From Malaya genurostris (Eukaryota; Arthropoda; Insecta; Diptera; Culicidae): a stretch of 64,000 nt of DNA. The position numbers and the translations under genes are program-made. Below are positions 32,531 to 43,879 of the stretch, piece by piece. The notes under the pieces are model-generated. The model worked only from the letters and a program-made list of their open reading frames with translations. It was not told where the DNA came from and searched no databases. Location of the stretch: positions 186,028,866 through 186,092,865 of the forward strand of contig NC_080572.1 in NCBI RefSeq assembly GCF_030247185.1, written 5' to 3'. Each line of letters begins with the position of its first letter. The stretch's first letter is position 1.

Positions 32531-34981
32531 AAGTATAACTAAAAGTTCTTACCCTCTATTAACTTGGCTCGAATTAAATAGGTAGTATGCAACAGTTTTT
32601 GTGGCATAAAGTCATCATTAACAGCAGTTAGTGATAAGAGAAAATTATACTCACGGCTTCTGTGATTCACGAAGACTGCAATACCAACACACTTTATCAT
32701 CTATGTATATGTGTAATATGATTTGCTTCCATTAGCGTTCTGTTTGTGTGGTTCTTTTTGGCTGGCAAGGCATCCTCTTTGTGAGCGGTGGAATTGTTCG
32801 CTCACAATGCAATTAAAAAAATATGTTTATTCACCGGTGAATGAATATTCCAAACTGTGATTGCGAGACGTTCGCTGAGCTAGATTCGCTTCAAACAAGC
32901 GCGATTGTGTCATCCTGCTGCTGGTTGTTTGAATTGGAGCAAAATTCAACGAAAAGTGGACAACAGAGGAGCATTATGCAAAATCAACTCTTCTAATAGC
33001 TCCAAATATTGTCTATAGAACTATAAAGATTGCTTCTTTGCAAATCGGAGATAAAAATCATCAATTTAGTGCATTATACATAATGTTATTAGCATTGTGC
33101 ACTTTTTGCAGTGCGAAATTCGCATCAAGCCAGCATTTGACTGCTAGAGAACTCCACAATTTGGCATTTTTGAATGCCAGAAATGAATCCCATACATCAT
33201 TTTGACAGCTTCTTTCACTGAAATATGATTTGCATATGAAATAATCAAAATCAAAATACTGCAAGCTGCTAACTCTCATTTGTTCCGCGTTATTTAATTG
33301 TGTGGTAGAAAATATTTGTCGTGAATAAGTTAATCTTTAGTATAAATGCACCGTTACAATTCTTGAAGTGAAGCAGTAAAAGTTGCGAAATTCACACAAT
33401 CAACTAATACGGATGATTATAATTTTTATTTGCATTCACGTCCTCCAGTTATGTTTTTGACATTACCCGCTTTTTTCATAGATCTACTGATTCCTTTTCA
33501 GCACTTTAGCAAGTTTGGAACCGAAGAACTCCGACTTTTCCAGATGTTTTTGCACAATATTTTTTCTTCTTTAGAGTTCCTTTCGGCGTTTTTTTTAACG
33601 TGATCCATTACTTTCATCAAACGTATGTCGTTTTCGCTTGATGCCAAACCTAACCCATTTTCCTCCCTAACTACTGTCAAACCATTTGTTTGAAGCTAGT
33701 TTCGAACCTAGTTTCAACGTTGTTGAACTGAAAATCGAGTCAGTTTCGAACCTGCTTTTCATATCAGGTTTGCTAAAATCCCCGTTGCTAAGTACTAAAC
33801 CAACACAGTTTCGTGAAAAGTGTTTGTTTGAAAAACTACCCTGGGTCAGTTTCAGTTTTCTCAAGCGAAAACGACATTATTTGAACAAAATTGTTCTCTA
33901 TAGTCCAATTCACGTGCGAATGTGTTGGTGTGGCTATTCTCAGCAGTTGAAAGGTGAGTGTGCTAGCTAGTGTAAGTATGTCGAAATAACCCAGTGAATT
34001 TTGTCGAGCCGCATCGTCCCAACTATTGAAGACATATATGCAATAAAAAACACTGCAATGCCAAGAGAACAGTTGAGAAAGACATAAAATCGTTCATGAA
34101 ACTCTATATCACGTATTGGAACTGTCTTTTACTTGGTTCATTAGTTCATAGCTTACGAAATTCTATATGCATTTTTCGCAGTGTATGATTATGAGTCAAA
34201 AATGTTTTACCTCAGTGTAAAATTGAGCCAACAACAAACTTTGACTTCGGCTCGCACACATTCTAATTTCGTATATGAATAGATCTGCGCACTCTGCATC
34301 GGTGTGAGTAACAGAGACGTCAAATTGCTCAATAGAAATTAAAACAAACCTCTGTCAAAATAAATCATTTCCCAACATGACCCACTTGTACGCGGCGGGC
34401 AAAAGTCTGGCAACAATGCAACAACCGTATCCGGCAGAGAATTTCGCCTAGCGGTTATTAACGGTTCTGTTTCTGTCGGATTCTTGCCATACAAGATTGG
34501 CAGAACCGTTTTGAATCGATTCTACATTTTAAGCGTCTTGGTTTTATTTTTTCAATCGAAGATACATATGAAAGGCAATAAGTTATAGCCCTTCATATAT
34601 ACTAATCATGGAAAATGTTATTGTCAATAAAATTGCTTTCTCACTACCCATATTTCAATCTCATTTAGCTCGTAGCAAGATTCGTTTTTTTACGTACATG
34701 CGGGATTGACGAATATCCAATAAAGTCGAATGAAAAAAGAAAAAGGAGGGAAATAAACAAGACACGTACGGCGAGATAATGACGAAATTTCGCCAGGACG
34801 ATTTTGACAGCAGCCGGAGTGCAGCCAGCCTTCTGACAGTTGCCAGAATTCCTCACAAGCGAGGAGAGGCGCCCTAGCGACGTGAGAGGGGTGTACAAAT
34901 TTACATTTAATCTCTTTACCTAATCTGACGTATTGAAATTAGTGTTGCCATATCTTCAAACTCAAAACTGAATTAAATAAG
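32531..34981. other. No recognised gene
   Basis: AT-rich DNA. Around 33700-33880 there are several GTTTCGAACCTAGTTTC-like motif repeats, and CGTTTTCGCTTGA occurs in both orientations (33634 and 33853), suggesting an old inverted-repeat element. Open frames on both strands (for example 33686-33970 plus, 33667-33864 minus) overlap each other and have no family resemblance. Confidence 0.35.
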
Positions 34982-34989
34982 GGTACTAG

Positions 34990-35153
34990 TAGAGTGACTA
35001 TAATCAGAGTGGCGACAGCTGTTCGTTTGGAATGACAGCTCCCAGTTCCAAACGAGCAAACGACCTGTCAGTTCAATGTAAAGCTAATGGAATGTTTGGA
35101 ATTGTTGCCAAAATTACGGATGAGATGTCGTCACTCTGGTTATAGGCACTCTA
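34990..35153. mobile_element. 164 bp hAT-like MITE with an 8 bp target duplication
   Basis: GGTACTAG occurs just outside both ends (34982-34989 and 35154-35161). The inverted ends read TAGAGTGACTATAATCAGAG and, on the other side in reverse complement, TAGAGTGCCTATAACCAGAG. An 8 bp duplication with TAGAG-type ends fits the hAT superfamily, although other families also make 8 bp duplications. It is non-coding. Confidence 0.75.
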
Positions 35154-35161
35154 GGTACTAG

Positions 35162-37440
35162 TACTCTGTGTAGCATCAGCACAGTTTTCATACAAGGAGA
35201 TGACAGTGAGGAAAATACGTTACTACACTTGAATTTCCATACAGTTTTGATCGATTGGTTCGAATTAATTCACAAATTTTCAAGAGTGTATAAGAAACTT
35301 CACAAAACATGTTGCAGAGATGCAAGTATATGTTCAATGATATGAATTTTTCAACTTTTCAACCAATTATTCGAAGAACAACACCTTGTTTGCTGAAGTT
35401 CACAAATTAGTTCAAGTCAATGTCCGCGATAACTTTTCCTGGCACACAAAGCGATAAAATCGATTTCACCCCATTGTTCTTCTGTCAAAGGGAAAACGAG
35501 ATCGTCGAAGTGCGCTTCCGTTCACCGACAACTCTGACAATCATTGTCTCTGCTGTTGTTTTATAGTACGGATACAATTTTAATTCAAAGACCGAAACTG
35601 TCCGAAGCATGCGGAAGAAAAGCGCAACAACAGCCCATGTAAAAGATTTTTCCGGAGGTACGATGTTGTCAAGGGTCCTTATTTGCCTCGTGAACAAAAA
35701 CTGATTTTTACGATGATTAAATTATCATATAGATGAGCGGTTCGTATCGCTTCAAATCATCGAAGGAAGGATAAAACCGAAGGATAAACTCGAAGCAAAT
35801 GAAGCAAGTGAAAAGATCTAACGAAAATAACACAATCACCAGAACGGCACGGTTCGGACATAAAACTGGTGCGCCCTGACAGTTGAATCCTCGTGAAGAG
35901 GATGCCGATGGGAAACATGCTACCAGCGACGTGTTGTTTGGAGGTTCAAAGCCAAAAGTAGGCTGCACGTTGAAAGTATTTGTTTTGGAGAAAATCTGGC
36001 AGTACGGATTTAGAAATGCTACGAAAAACTGAACCATTCCGGAAGAGTATAAATGTCAAAAGATGTTTCGCTCTCATGTTTAGAGGTGTAAAGTTGTTAA
36101 ATTTTCCCACGTGACTGCAATCCGTTCCAAACGAACTTTTTTTTTCCTTTTAACAAACATAATCATCAATGGAGCAAAGAGCACACTAGCATAGCTTCAA
36201 CTTTTGCGGATTTTTTCTTTCCTTAGATTAAATAACTTCCGCATATGCGCTCACCTTGGTTAGCCCGGGCTTTCTCCCGTTGGACTCGTAATTTCGTTCA
36301 CATAACCATAGGCAGGTTGTTGAATAATGAAAGAAAGTTTTTTTTTGCTCTTCTCAGGTACCATCATCAGCATTGAACAAGCGTCGCCGTGAGGTAACAG
36401 AGCAAAAGGATACGGTACCAAGCTGATGAAAGCCAATTTTTCTCCTAAGCTCATTACCTTCTTAAGTGTATTTGTTAATGTAAGTAGTTAATAGACTTTG
36501 CTCGTTATCGAGAATGTTGAGATGTGGCTGAGGTACTGAGCAGACGATGCGAGACTTGAACAGAAAACGGAAAGCAAATAGCGAACTATTCTTCTTAAGA
36601 AAAGCATAAATATATTTTTTAACACAGTTAGTTACTCATTCCCGACTGTCTCTATAAATAGGTTGACCGATAATTTAGGAAAAAGAGTTAAGACGCATTT
36701 TCCTCGATTTATTACCAAAACAATACAACGCAGATGTGCATCGAATATAGAGAACCACTTGAAATCTTAACTGCAGCAGAAATAATGGGGTCAGTTGTAG
36801 AATGTAAACAAAACGGTGTCGCCCCAATCAACACTTTCCCGAAAATTTAACCTGGCACCCACGTAAACCATGTTTACATATAGCAAACACGTCGTGCATT
36901 AGCTGTCGTAAATCAACTGGACAGGTTAGGTATGCTGTTCTCGGAATCGCCGTTGCCGCTCCCGTATGTTTAAATTCTATGTTTAGACAACTCTACATGA
37001 TGTAATAAATATACAGCGACTTGACGCGTCACTTCAATGTATACGAATTAATGAGCCGCTCCCGAATTTAACGGCTGTCACACGGATTTTGAGCCAATCA
37101 AACCCGATCACATAATGCGGCACTGCATTCGGCTGTGTCCAGTCAAACATTCAATACAAATTTGATGTTCTAACCTAGCGGTAAACTTACAAGTACAGAT
37201 GGTTTACAAGAAGCACTTAGATTTTATGATATACCTTTCCATCCCTTATGCTAGTATTTTACAATATTTTCAAAAATCTGATAATTGTTATCATTATTCG
37301 ACGATACTCCTAAGGTGTTAAAGATTATTAATATGTTCTACCTGATAAAAACCAATTTAATTTGAACTTCTCTGCACTGACGAATCTAAGACGAAACGTA
37401 AAAAAAGTTAAAACGGTTATGTGCCCTAAGCACAAACTTA
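35162..37440. other. No recognised gene
   Basis: Mixed-composition DNA. The longest frame (35717-36037, minus, 106 codons) contains hydrophobic stretches but matches nothing I recognise. No repeat or terminal structure stands out. Confidence 0.35.
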
Positions 37441-37690
37441 GAATAAAACACAGTTTTTGACTTTATAAAACACTCCTGGTGTTACATACCATTCGACTCA
37501 GCTCGACGAGATCGGAAAGTGTCTCTGTGTAAATATGTGTGTGTGTACCTTTCGAATATATTTCTCATTTCTCGGAGACAGCCAAACCGATTTTTGCAAA
37601 CTCGTTTGAAAGCTTGGAGAGAATCGAGTTCAAAGAACAAATAGCTATCACTTCCAGTTCCGGATACATAAAGTTACAAGCAGAGCTGCA
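37440..37690 (+). repeat. Partial culicine repeat
   Basis: Contains TACCATTCGACTCAGCTCGA, a GT-rich stretch, CTCGGAGACAGCCAAACCG and a CTTCCAGTTCCGGATACAT segment, the usual module order of the family. The CTTTCTC head is missing. Confidence 0.55.
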
Positions 37691-37749
37691 AATTGTCAGT
37701 CATGTCAAATGACCTTGACAGACTGACTAAAATCATCGTCAACTGTAAT

Positions 37750-38111
37750 CAGAGATGACAGGTAATTTTTTCAAAAATCTGTAAGCGAACCCAAAACCTG
37801 TCTGTGAAAATCTGTGATCGTTTTCCGTACTCCAATAGCTGTAGAAAACCAAATTTAGTGAGCAAAAAAAAAAAAAGTCTCACCACCCGTTTTCCGTACC
37901 ATTTCAGCTGAGCAAAAAAAAAAAGGTCTCGATACCCACACGCTCTGTTCTTTTTGGAACAAAAACTGTACTCGATTTCCAAAATCTGTGATTTATTGAA
38001 GAATCTGTGAAAATCTGTGATCATTTTCAGAAATCTGTGTCAGTTTAAAAATCTGTGCACAAAACTCAAAATCTGTGAAACACAGATTAATCTGTGAACC
38101 TGACATCCCTG
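37750..38111. mobile_element. hAT-type MITE, CAGGGATG ends, 8 bp target duplication
   Basis: ACTGTAAT flanks both ends (37742-37749 and 38112-38119). The termini are CAGAGATGACAGGT and, in reverse complement, CAGGGATGTCAGGT. An 8 bp duplication with CAGGGATG ends is typical of hAT transposons. The interior is rich in repeated AAATCTGTGA motifs in both orientations. It is non-coding and needs a hAT transposase from elsewhere. Confidence 0.85.
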
Positions 38112-38119
38112 ACTGTAAT

Positions 38120-38764
38120 CGGTACGGTCAAAGTGTCTGTCAAATGAGATACTCGATAGTTCAATGACCAAGAAGAAGTATACTCAGTCAAAGACAGGTG
38201 ACGCATTTTGTTCTCTCTCTCATTCTCCTATTCCCTGTTGAAGTAAAAAAATCCATAAGAGTACTAACATAAACATAAATTAATAAAGTTAATTGTTCTT
38301 TGTAAAAAGTCATCGGATTTCGGAGTTTATTGGTGTACATGAAATTAATTCAATGTTTATGCTGCTTGATTAATATTTAGTCACATCGTAATCAAGCAGT
38401 GACAGGCGAAATGAAGATAATATCAATCGCATCGGCAATCAATGGTGGTCCTGGTGAGTATAATATCAAGAGAATTTAAGTTATGACAGATCGGCTCTCA
38501 GACACTCAATATATGATGTTTGGTAGAGCCTGGTTGGCAGCAGTCCAGTGACATAAACTTTCCAATCTTCGTCGTGCAAAGTTGCTCGTTGATAGTGACA
38601 TTTAGCAGCTCTGGTTACAAGTGACGTAACCGACGAAACACATTTATTTTCTCTTCTTTCAAATTTTCTCGGAGGTATAAGTAACGTAACCGACAAAACA
38701 TGCACCTTACGTAAGGAAAGTAACGAAAATAAGCTATCCACATACATCTGTGTTGTACGCATGT
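38120..38764. other. Unrecognised DNA beside the truncated LINE
   Basis: Contains two copies of a GACGTAACCGACAAAACA-like motif (about 38621 and 38684), which also occurs near 601-622, so this is probably repeat-derived. The minus-strand frame at 38481-38762 lies across it and is not a known protein. Confidence 0.35.
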
Positions 38765-39430
38765 ACTTATGATGGGAACACCTGCTCGTACGGGTAGCAA
38801 TTCAGATTTACAATTCTGATAGCTAACCTGAAGAGTACGATCAGTTAAATAATTTTGAATCATTTTCATCAAATAAATAGAAAACTGGAAATCAGACATT
38901 TTTGCTAATAAACCTTTGTGCCAAACACTGTCGAATGCTTTTTCTATATCTAGAAGAGCAACTCCAGTGGATAACCCAGAAGATTTATTTGCTTTCATCA
39001 TGTTCGTAACTCTTACAAGTTGATGAGTAGTTGAATGTTCATGACGAAATTCAAACTGCTCTGGTAAAAAAAAGAATTCTCATTTATACGAGACGGCATT
39101 CTCAACAAGATAATTTTTTCAAAAAGTTTACTGATAGAAGAAAGTTAGCTAATTGGTCGAAAACTTGATGTTTCTGCTGGGTTTTTATCAGGTTTGAGGA
39201 TAGGAATTACTTTAGCGTTTTTCCATATTTTTGGGAAGTAAGCTAAAGAAAAACACTTGTTGAAAATTTTAACCAAGAGTCTCAAGGCAACATCGGGAAG
39301 ATTTTTAATAAGAATATGTAAGAATGAATCATTACCAGGAGCCTTCATGTTTTTAAGTTTCCTTATAATTGACTTAATTTCATTAAAATTCGTCTCAATA
39401 ATGTCATCTTGTAATAACACTTGGGTTGAA
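38765..39430 (-). pseudogene. LINE reverse transcriptase, N-terminal half
   Basis: Minus-strand segments at 39145-39420 and 38615-39001 give the finger and early palm of a LINE reverse transcriptase: IRKLKNMKAPGNDS, FPKIWKNAKVIPILKP, then VALLDIEKAFDSVWHKGLL with the motif A catalytic aspartate, and PVRAGVP. Wording and order match Jockey-type elements of insects. A frameshift separates the two segments, and the motif C (YADD) region is absent because the element is cut at ~38765. Confidence 0.88.
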
Positions 39431-39635
39431 ATATGATCATATTTCAGTGAGACTTCATTTTCAATAGTACGTTCAAATTAAAAATGTGGACACTCTCGAA
39501 CTATTGAGCAAGTTTTTGAGCTTTTTCGCCATTTGTAAGAAGTATTTGATTTCCTTCCTTAAGAGCAGGAACTGGTTTCAGAGGTTTCTTAAGAACCTTA
39601 GAATGTTTCCAGAAAGGTTTAGAATATGGTTTAAT

Positions 39636-40640
39636 TTATTCTTTAGCGATATTTTCATTTCGCAAAAGAGTAAATTTATGTTTAATTTCTTTTTGTAAAT
39701 CCTTAACTATGTTTTTCATAGCAGGATCACGAGAACGTTGATATTGTCGTCGACGAACATTCTTCAACCGAATGAGCAGTTTAAGATTGTCATCGATGAT
39801 AGGAGAATTTAATTTAGTTTGAGCTTTGGGAACCGAAAGATTTCTAGCTTCGATAATGTAATGATTCAAATTATCAATTGCTGTGTCGATGTCCGCAGAA
39901 TTTTCTAAAATAGTTTCATGATCCACGTGATTTTCAATGTGAGATCTGTAATCCAACCAATTAGCTATATGATAGTTGAATATATAACTAATTATAGCTT
40001 CGTTGGAAAGTCTGAATGTTACAGGAAGATGATCTGAGTCAAAGTCAGCATGTGTAATCGGTTCACTACAAATGTGACTTTGATCTGTTAGAACCAGATC
40101 AATTGTAGACGGGTTTTTCACGGAAGAGAAACAAGTCGGATTACTGGGATGAAGAACTGTGAAGTAACCAGCTGAGAGTTGATTATGAAGTATTTTACCA
40201 TTACTGTTATTTTACCTACAATTCCACTGGACATGCTTAGCATTTAAGTCTCCTATTATGAAAAATTTCGGTCGATATCTTGTGAGTTTTTGCAAATCGC
40301 CTTTAAAGAAGTTTAATTGTTCGCCGGTGCATTGGAATGGCAACTATGCTCCAGCGATGAAATAAATTCCATCAATGGTTTCAACTTCGATTCCCTAGCT
40401 TTCAATAACTTTAGTATTGAAATAAGGTAAAATTCGATGTTTAATTTGCCGTTGGACAAAAATGACAACTCCACCACCCATTCCAGTAAACCTGTCAAAT
40501 CGATGAACCACATAATGTTGATTGCTTTTCAATTTGACATTTGGTTTATGTTTCTGTCACAACGGCAATATGAATTTTGTGAACTTTGAGAAAATTATAA
40601 AATTCATCTTCACTCGATTTTAAAGATCGAGCATTCTAAT
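39636..40640 (-). pseudogene. LINE APE-type endonuclease domain
   Basis: Minus-strand translation, with stops and shifts, gives VVTET, a GGGVVIFVQR stretch, FFIIGDLNAKHVQWN (the GDxN motif with catalytic residues), STIDLVLTDQSH and FDSDHLPVTFRL (SDH motif). These are the signature blocks of the apurinic-type endonuclease that nicks target DNA in Jockey-like LINEs. The longest open piece is 39636-40121. The C-terminal part is a linker to reverse transcriptase. Confidence 0.85.
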
Positions 40641-40849
40641 TTAAAATATCCAAATAATTATTTAACATCACTGTTAAATTTTAAATTCATTATAATATTA
40701 TTTGCAAATTGCCATCCAATTTAAAAAGCTTCTAAAAGTGATGAAGTCAAATTCATTCGGATTATCATTTGAAAAAGTTGATCTTGTAGGTAGCCTAAAG
40801 CGACTTCTTGTAGCCTAAAGCGACTTCGTTCAAAGAAGCGAATGGCATT

Positions 40850-41150
40850 GAAGGAATGTTGGTACGTAGATGTTTACCTGTTACACTAGTGTAACTGCCA
40901 TTAGAAGAAGATGACGAGGCCGATCTACCTATTAATAAATTGTGTTCGTTAGAAGACGAACTGGAAGGTGTTTTGATTATTTACATTAAAAGAATTAAGT
41001 GGCAGTTTTCTACCTGTTACCAAAGCGTAACTGTCATTAGAAGAAGATGATAACGAGATCGATCTACCTGGCAATAAATTGTTTTCGTTAGAAGACGAAT
41101 TGGAAGGCGTACCTGTTTTTTGTTTTAAATTCGAAGAAATAAGTGCCTTA
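40850..41150 (-). repeat. Tandem duplication in the LINE ORF1 C-terminal region
   Basis: Two ~135-150 bp units (about 40880-41000 and 41015-41145) share GCCATTAGAAGAAGATGA, GATCTACCT and TTAGAAGACGAA motifs with moderate divergence. They fall between the zinc-knuckle part of ORF1 and the endonuclease. Confidence 0.65.
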
Positions 41151-41199
41151 GAAGAATTAGGCGTGGCATTTGTAACGTTTTTTTTTATTTTCAGGTATG

Positions 41200-42049
41200 T
41201 TCTGTAAACTTAAGGTCGTTTATTTAACTGGTTATCTAAGCGAACGAGTGTTTAAAATTCTTTCCCTGACATTTCAAATAATTGGATTTATGATTTCCAT
41301 CGCAATTTGAACATGAAAATTTATCAGTGGTTTCATTCATTGTACAAACGTCTTTCGAATGCGATTTACCACAATTCAAACACCGTATATCCATATGACA
41401 ATTTTTGGTTCCATGGCCGAAGCCTTGACAACGACGACATTGCGTTAAGTTTGCGAAACCATTATGCCGTTTATAATGTTCCCAATGAATTTTAATGTGG
41501 GAAACGAAACGTACTTTTTCTAAAGTTTTCAAATTGTTTACATCACTTCGATTGAAGTATATTAGGTAAAGGTTCATGGGAAATTCCAGAGCATGGTTTA
41601 GAAGTACCATTCGCTCTTTTTTCAGTATTACTTGGGAAGGGGAAAAACCAAGCAATTCTTTTAGTTCATTTTTAATCTCATCAGTACTTTGATCATTTTA
41701 TAATCCTTTCAAGACAGCCTTGAAGGGCCTGTCTGATTTTATATCATATGAATAAAATTTATGAAATTTTCTCGGATAAATATCGAATAAGACGTTGATA
41801 ATCTTCCAATCCCACAACCAAGACTCGACATTCTTCTCTTCGCTCGATTTGAAATGAGACTTTTACTTCCAGGAGAAAAGTAGAAAGCTCAATCCGGAAT
41901 GCTTTGAAGTCGGAAATCATCACCGTCACTGGTGACGTAGATTGATGTTTCTTCCCAGAACGACAAGTGTCCATTCTGAGAATTTTTGAAATTTTTTTTT
42001 CTATGTCGCTACAATCGGTTTCAGGAAGAATCTCGTAAATATTGAACAT
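41200..42049 (-). pseudogene. LINE ORF1 (gag-like, three zinc knuckles), broken
   Basis: ORF1 proteins of Jockey-type LINEs bind element RNA. The frame opens at ATG 42049-42047 (MFNIYEILPETDCSD), runs to a stop near 41759, and resumes in another phase at 41655-41236. The second piece has three zinc knuckles in a row: CRRCQGFGHGTKNC, CLNCGKSHSKDVC and CSNCDGNHKSNYLKC. The order and spacing are typical of the Jockey clade. The start codon lies inside one arm of the palindrome that surrounds the ribozyme. Confidence 0.82.
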
Positions 42050-42291
42050 TTAGGGGTTTTTGGTTTGTACATAAAGTACATATTTAGTTTCGATTTCTCG
42101 CGTTTCACCTTCGGCTCATCAGTGCTTAAAGCAGTTCAAATTGAACCGCCATCTCCGCCTAACAGTTCAATTTGAACCGCTAAGCAGACGCAAAGTCCAC
42201 ACTATTTATGTGACCCTTTAAGAATATGACACTAGGTGCCATATCCTAAATATGTACTTTACGTACAAACCAAAAACCCCTAAATGTTCAA
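42043..42291. repeat. 45 bp-armed palindrome around the ribozyme
   Basis: The arms at 42043-42087 and 42246-42291 are inverted copies with about one mismatch, each containing TTTAGGGGTTTTTGGTTTG and GTACATATTTAG. The 158 bp centre holds the hammerhead. The left arm includes the LINE ORF1 start codon. It may be a MITE inserted in the leader, or a native leader structure. Confidence 0.9.
42097..42194 (-). ncRNA. Type III hammerhead ribozyme in the LINE 5' leader
   Basis: Hammerhead ribozymes cut their own RNA. On the minus strand, in 5' to 3' order: stem III strand GCGT (42191-42188); the cleavage-site C at 42187; stem I strand TGCTTA (42186-42181) with a long extension; its partner TAAGCA (42128-42123); core CTGATGA (42122-42116); stem II GCC-GAA-GGT (42115-42107); core GAA (42106-42104); and ACGC (42103-42100), whose A is the usual partner of the U before the cleavage base. 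Wobble pairs extend stem III by three. Stem I extends through GCGGTTCAAATTGAACTG paired with CGGTTCAATTTGAACTGC, with two G-U pairs and a two-base bulge. All core positions I checked are met. Cleavage is predicted between 42187 and 42186. It is in sense orientation with ORF1, whose ATG is ~50 bases downstream. Activity is inferred, not shown. Confidence 0.85.
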
Positions 42292-42355
42292 ATTCTGCGG
42301 CGGCCAGTAGTCAGTCGTCACTCGTTTTCGTCCGAGACGTCAGACGTCAGGCAGG

Positions 42356-42634
42356 GTCTAACACTTTTGAAAAATCATATATTATATATTATTAAATTAT
42401 AGTAAAACATTTTAAGAATATTCTGTGAAATTTTCAAGCCTATTGGAACGAAACTCTGGAAGTTATGGATCTTTATATATGGCTATTTCATTCAGCCAAA
42501 AATCAAGAGCTCGGTTCACAGGCCCAATATTTCTACTTCGGTTGACTTCAAAACTTGACAAAACATTTTTGAAATTTTTCATTATAATAAATTATAAAAG
42601 AAAAAATGTGATTTTTTGAAAGTGTTAGGTCCTA
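42356..42634. mobile_element. Short MITE with TCTAACACTTTTGAAAAATC ends
   Basis: The left end GGTCTAACACTTTTGAAAAA and the right end in reverse complement GGACCTAACACTTTCAAAAA enclose ~230 bp of AT-rich DNA. It directly abuts the 5' end of the LINE. The small frame inside (42425-42619) is not a gene. Confidence 0.6.
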
Positions 42635-43879
42635 ATGGGCTCCCTGGAGTAATAAATTGTTTCCATTAATTTTATAGACAAAAAACTTAGAACGCGTTTT
42701 TCTCGAAAGGAGGTTTTGAAAGTCCGTGTCCATCATCATTCAAAAACTAATGCACCAATTTTTTCAAGTTTTGCACACGCTTTCTACATATAAAAAACCA
42801 GACCCCAACGTTTTCATTTTCGTTGTTTGTTACTTTGGGGAGGTTTAACAGCTACAAAATGGCGGATTTTTTCGTGAAAAATCGTAGTTTTCACTTTAAA
42901 CAACCATCAAAAATTAAAAAAATTAAAAAAAATCAAACAGAAACGTTGGGGTCTAGCAAAACTTTCACTCTAACTATGCTGCGATCGTTTGTTCACTTCT
43001 GATTAGTCTGCGCTGAGATACAGTGGACACCGCAAATCATGATTTTTAAGAAGCGTTCTCGAAAATACCTCTTCATCGACTTATTTCTCAATATTTTTCC
43101 ACGAAAAAATTACAAAATGTTGTTCGAATGATGCTTTTTATCATGCAAAACATTTGAATTTATTTTGTTGAACGATAATTCTGGAAAAAATTCGCAAAAT
43201 TATGATTTTTTTCATCGTTTAGATCCAATACAAAATCCAATATTTAGGAACCGCTGGGCTGAACCGGACTATAAAGTTTCACACCGAAATGAACAATGAG
43301 TACAGCAGGGTGCCAAATCTTAAGATATCTTAATAAGCGCAAATGGGAATTTAGGTATTGTCTCGAAACTTTACGCCCTTCTGTACCGAATAAAACTTGT
43401 TGTTGGAACTGACTTCAGTGTTTTTATCGAAGACTATTTGATTTTGCAATGCAAGTTTTGCATAAAATTACATTAAATCTGGCTTGGATGTGATAGGAAG
43501 TAGAATAGAAATAGAGATATCAATATTAAGATATGTTTCAAGACTCCGCCAAGAACTTTAAGTCGAAGTGTGTTTGATTGAGCCCCACTTTTTTATCCGG
43601 TTGAACCCCGCACAGACAATTTATTTCCAAGAAGCAATAATAATTTTACTTTCCACGTAATCAAAACCACTGGATTCCGCACGAAATTAACATTTAAAAG
43701 CACTAATCAGATCGTCTTTACAATGTCTAGAAATCAAATATACAAAAAAAAATCAGAAAATTTCAAAAAAAAAATCAGTAGAAAACGTACATGTTTTGAC
43801 ACGATCACGCTTGACGCCAAACTGAATTGATTTCTCAATAAAAATATTTGATACTTCAATACAAACAAAAGTGCATAAA
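42635..43879. other. No recognised gene
   Basis: AT-rich, A-run-rich DNA. Nothing beyond chance frames is visible. Confidence 0.4.

Larger units (their letters stand above)
38765..42355 (-). mobile_element. Jockey-clade LINE, 3' truncated, decayed
   Basis: On the minus strand the order is a 5' leader with a hammerhead ribozyme, ORF1 with zinc knuckles, an APE-type endonuclease, and the first half of reverse transcriptase. Stops and frameshifts break both ORFs. Reverse transcriptase ends at PVRAGVP (about 38765) and unrelated DNA follows, so the YADD motif and 3' end are missing. That is unusual because most LINE truncations remove the 5' end. The 5' border is near 42355, next to a MITE. Confidence 0.85.
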
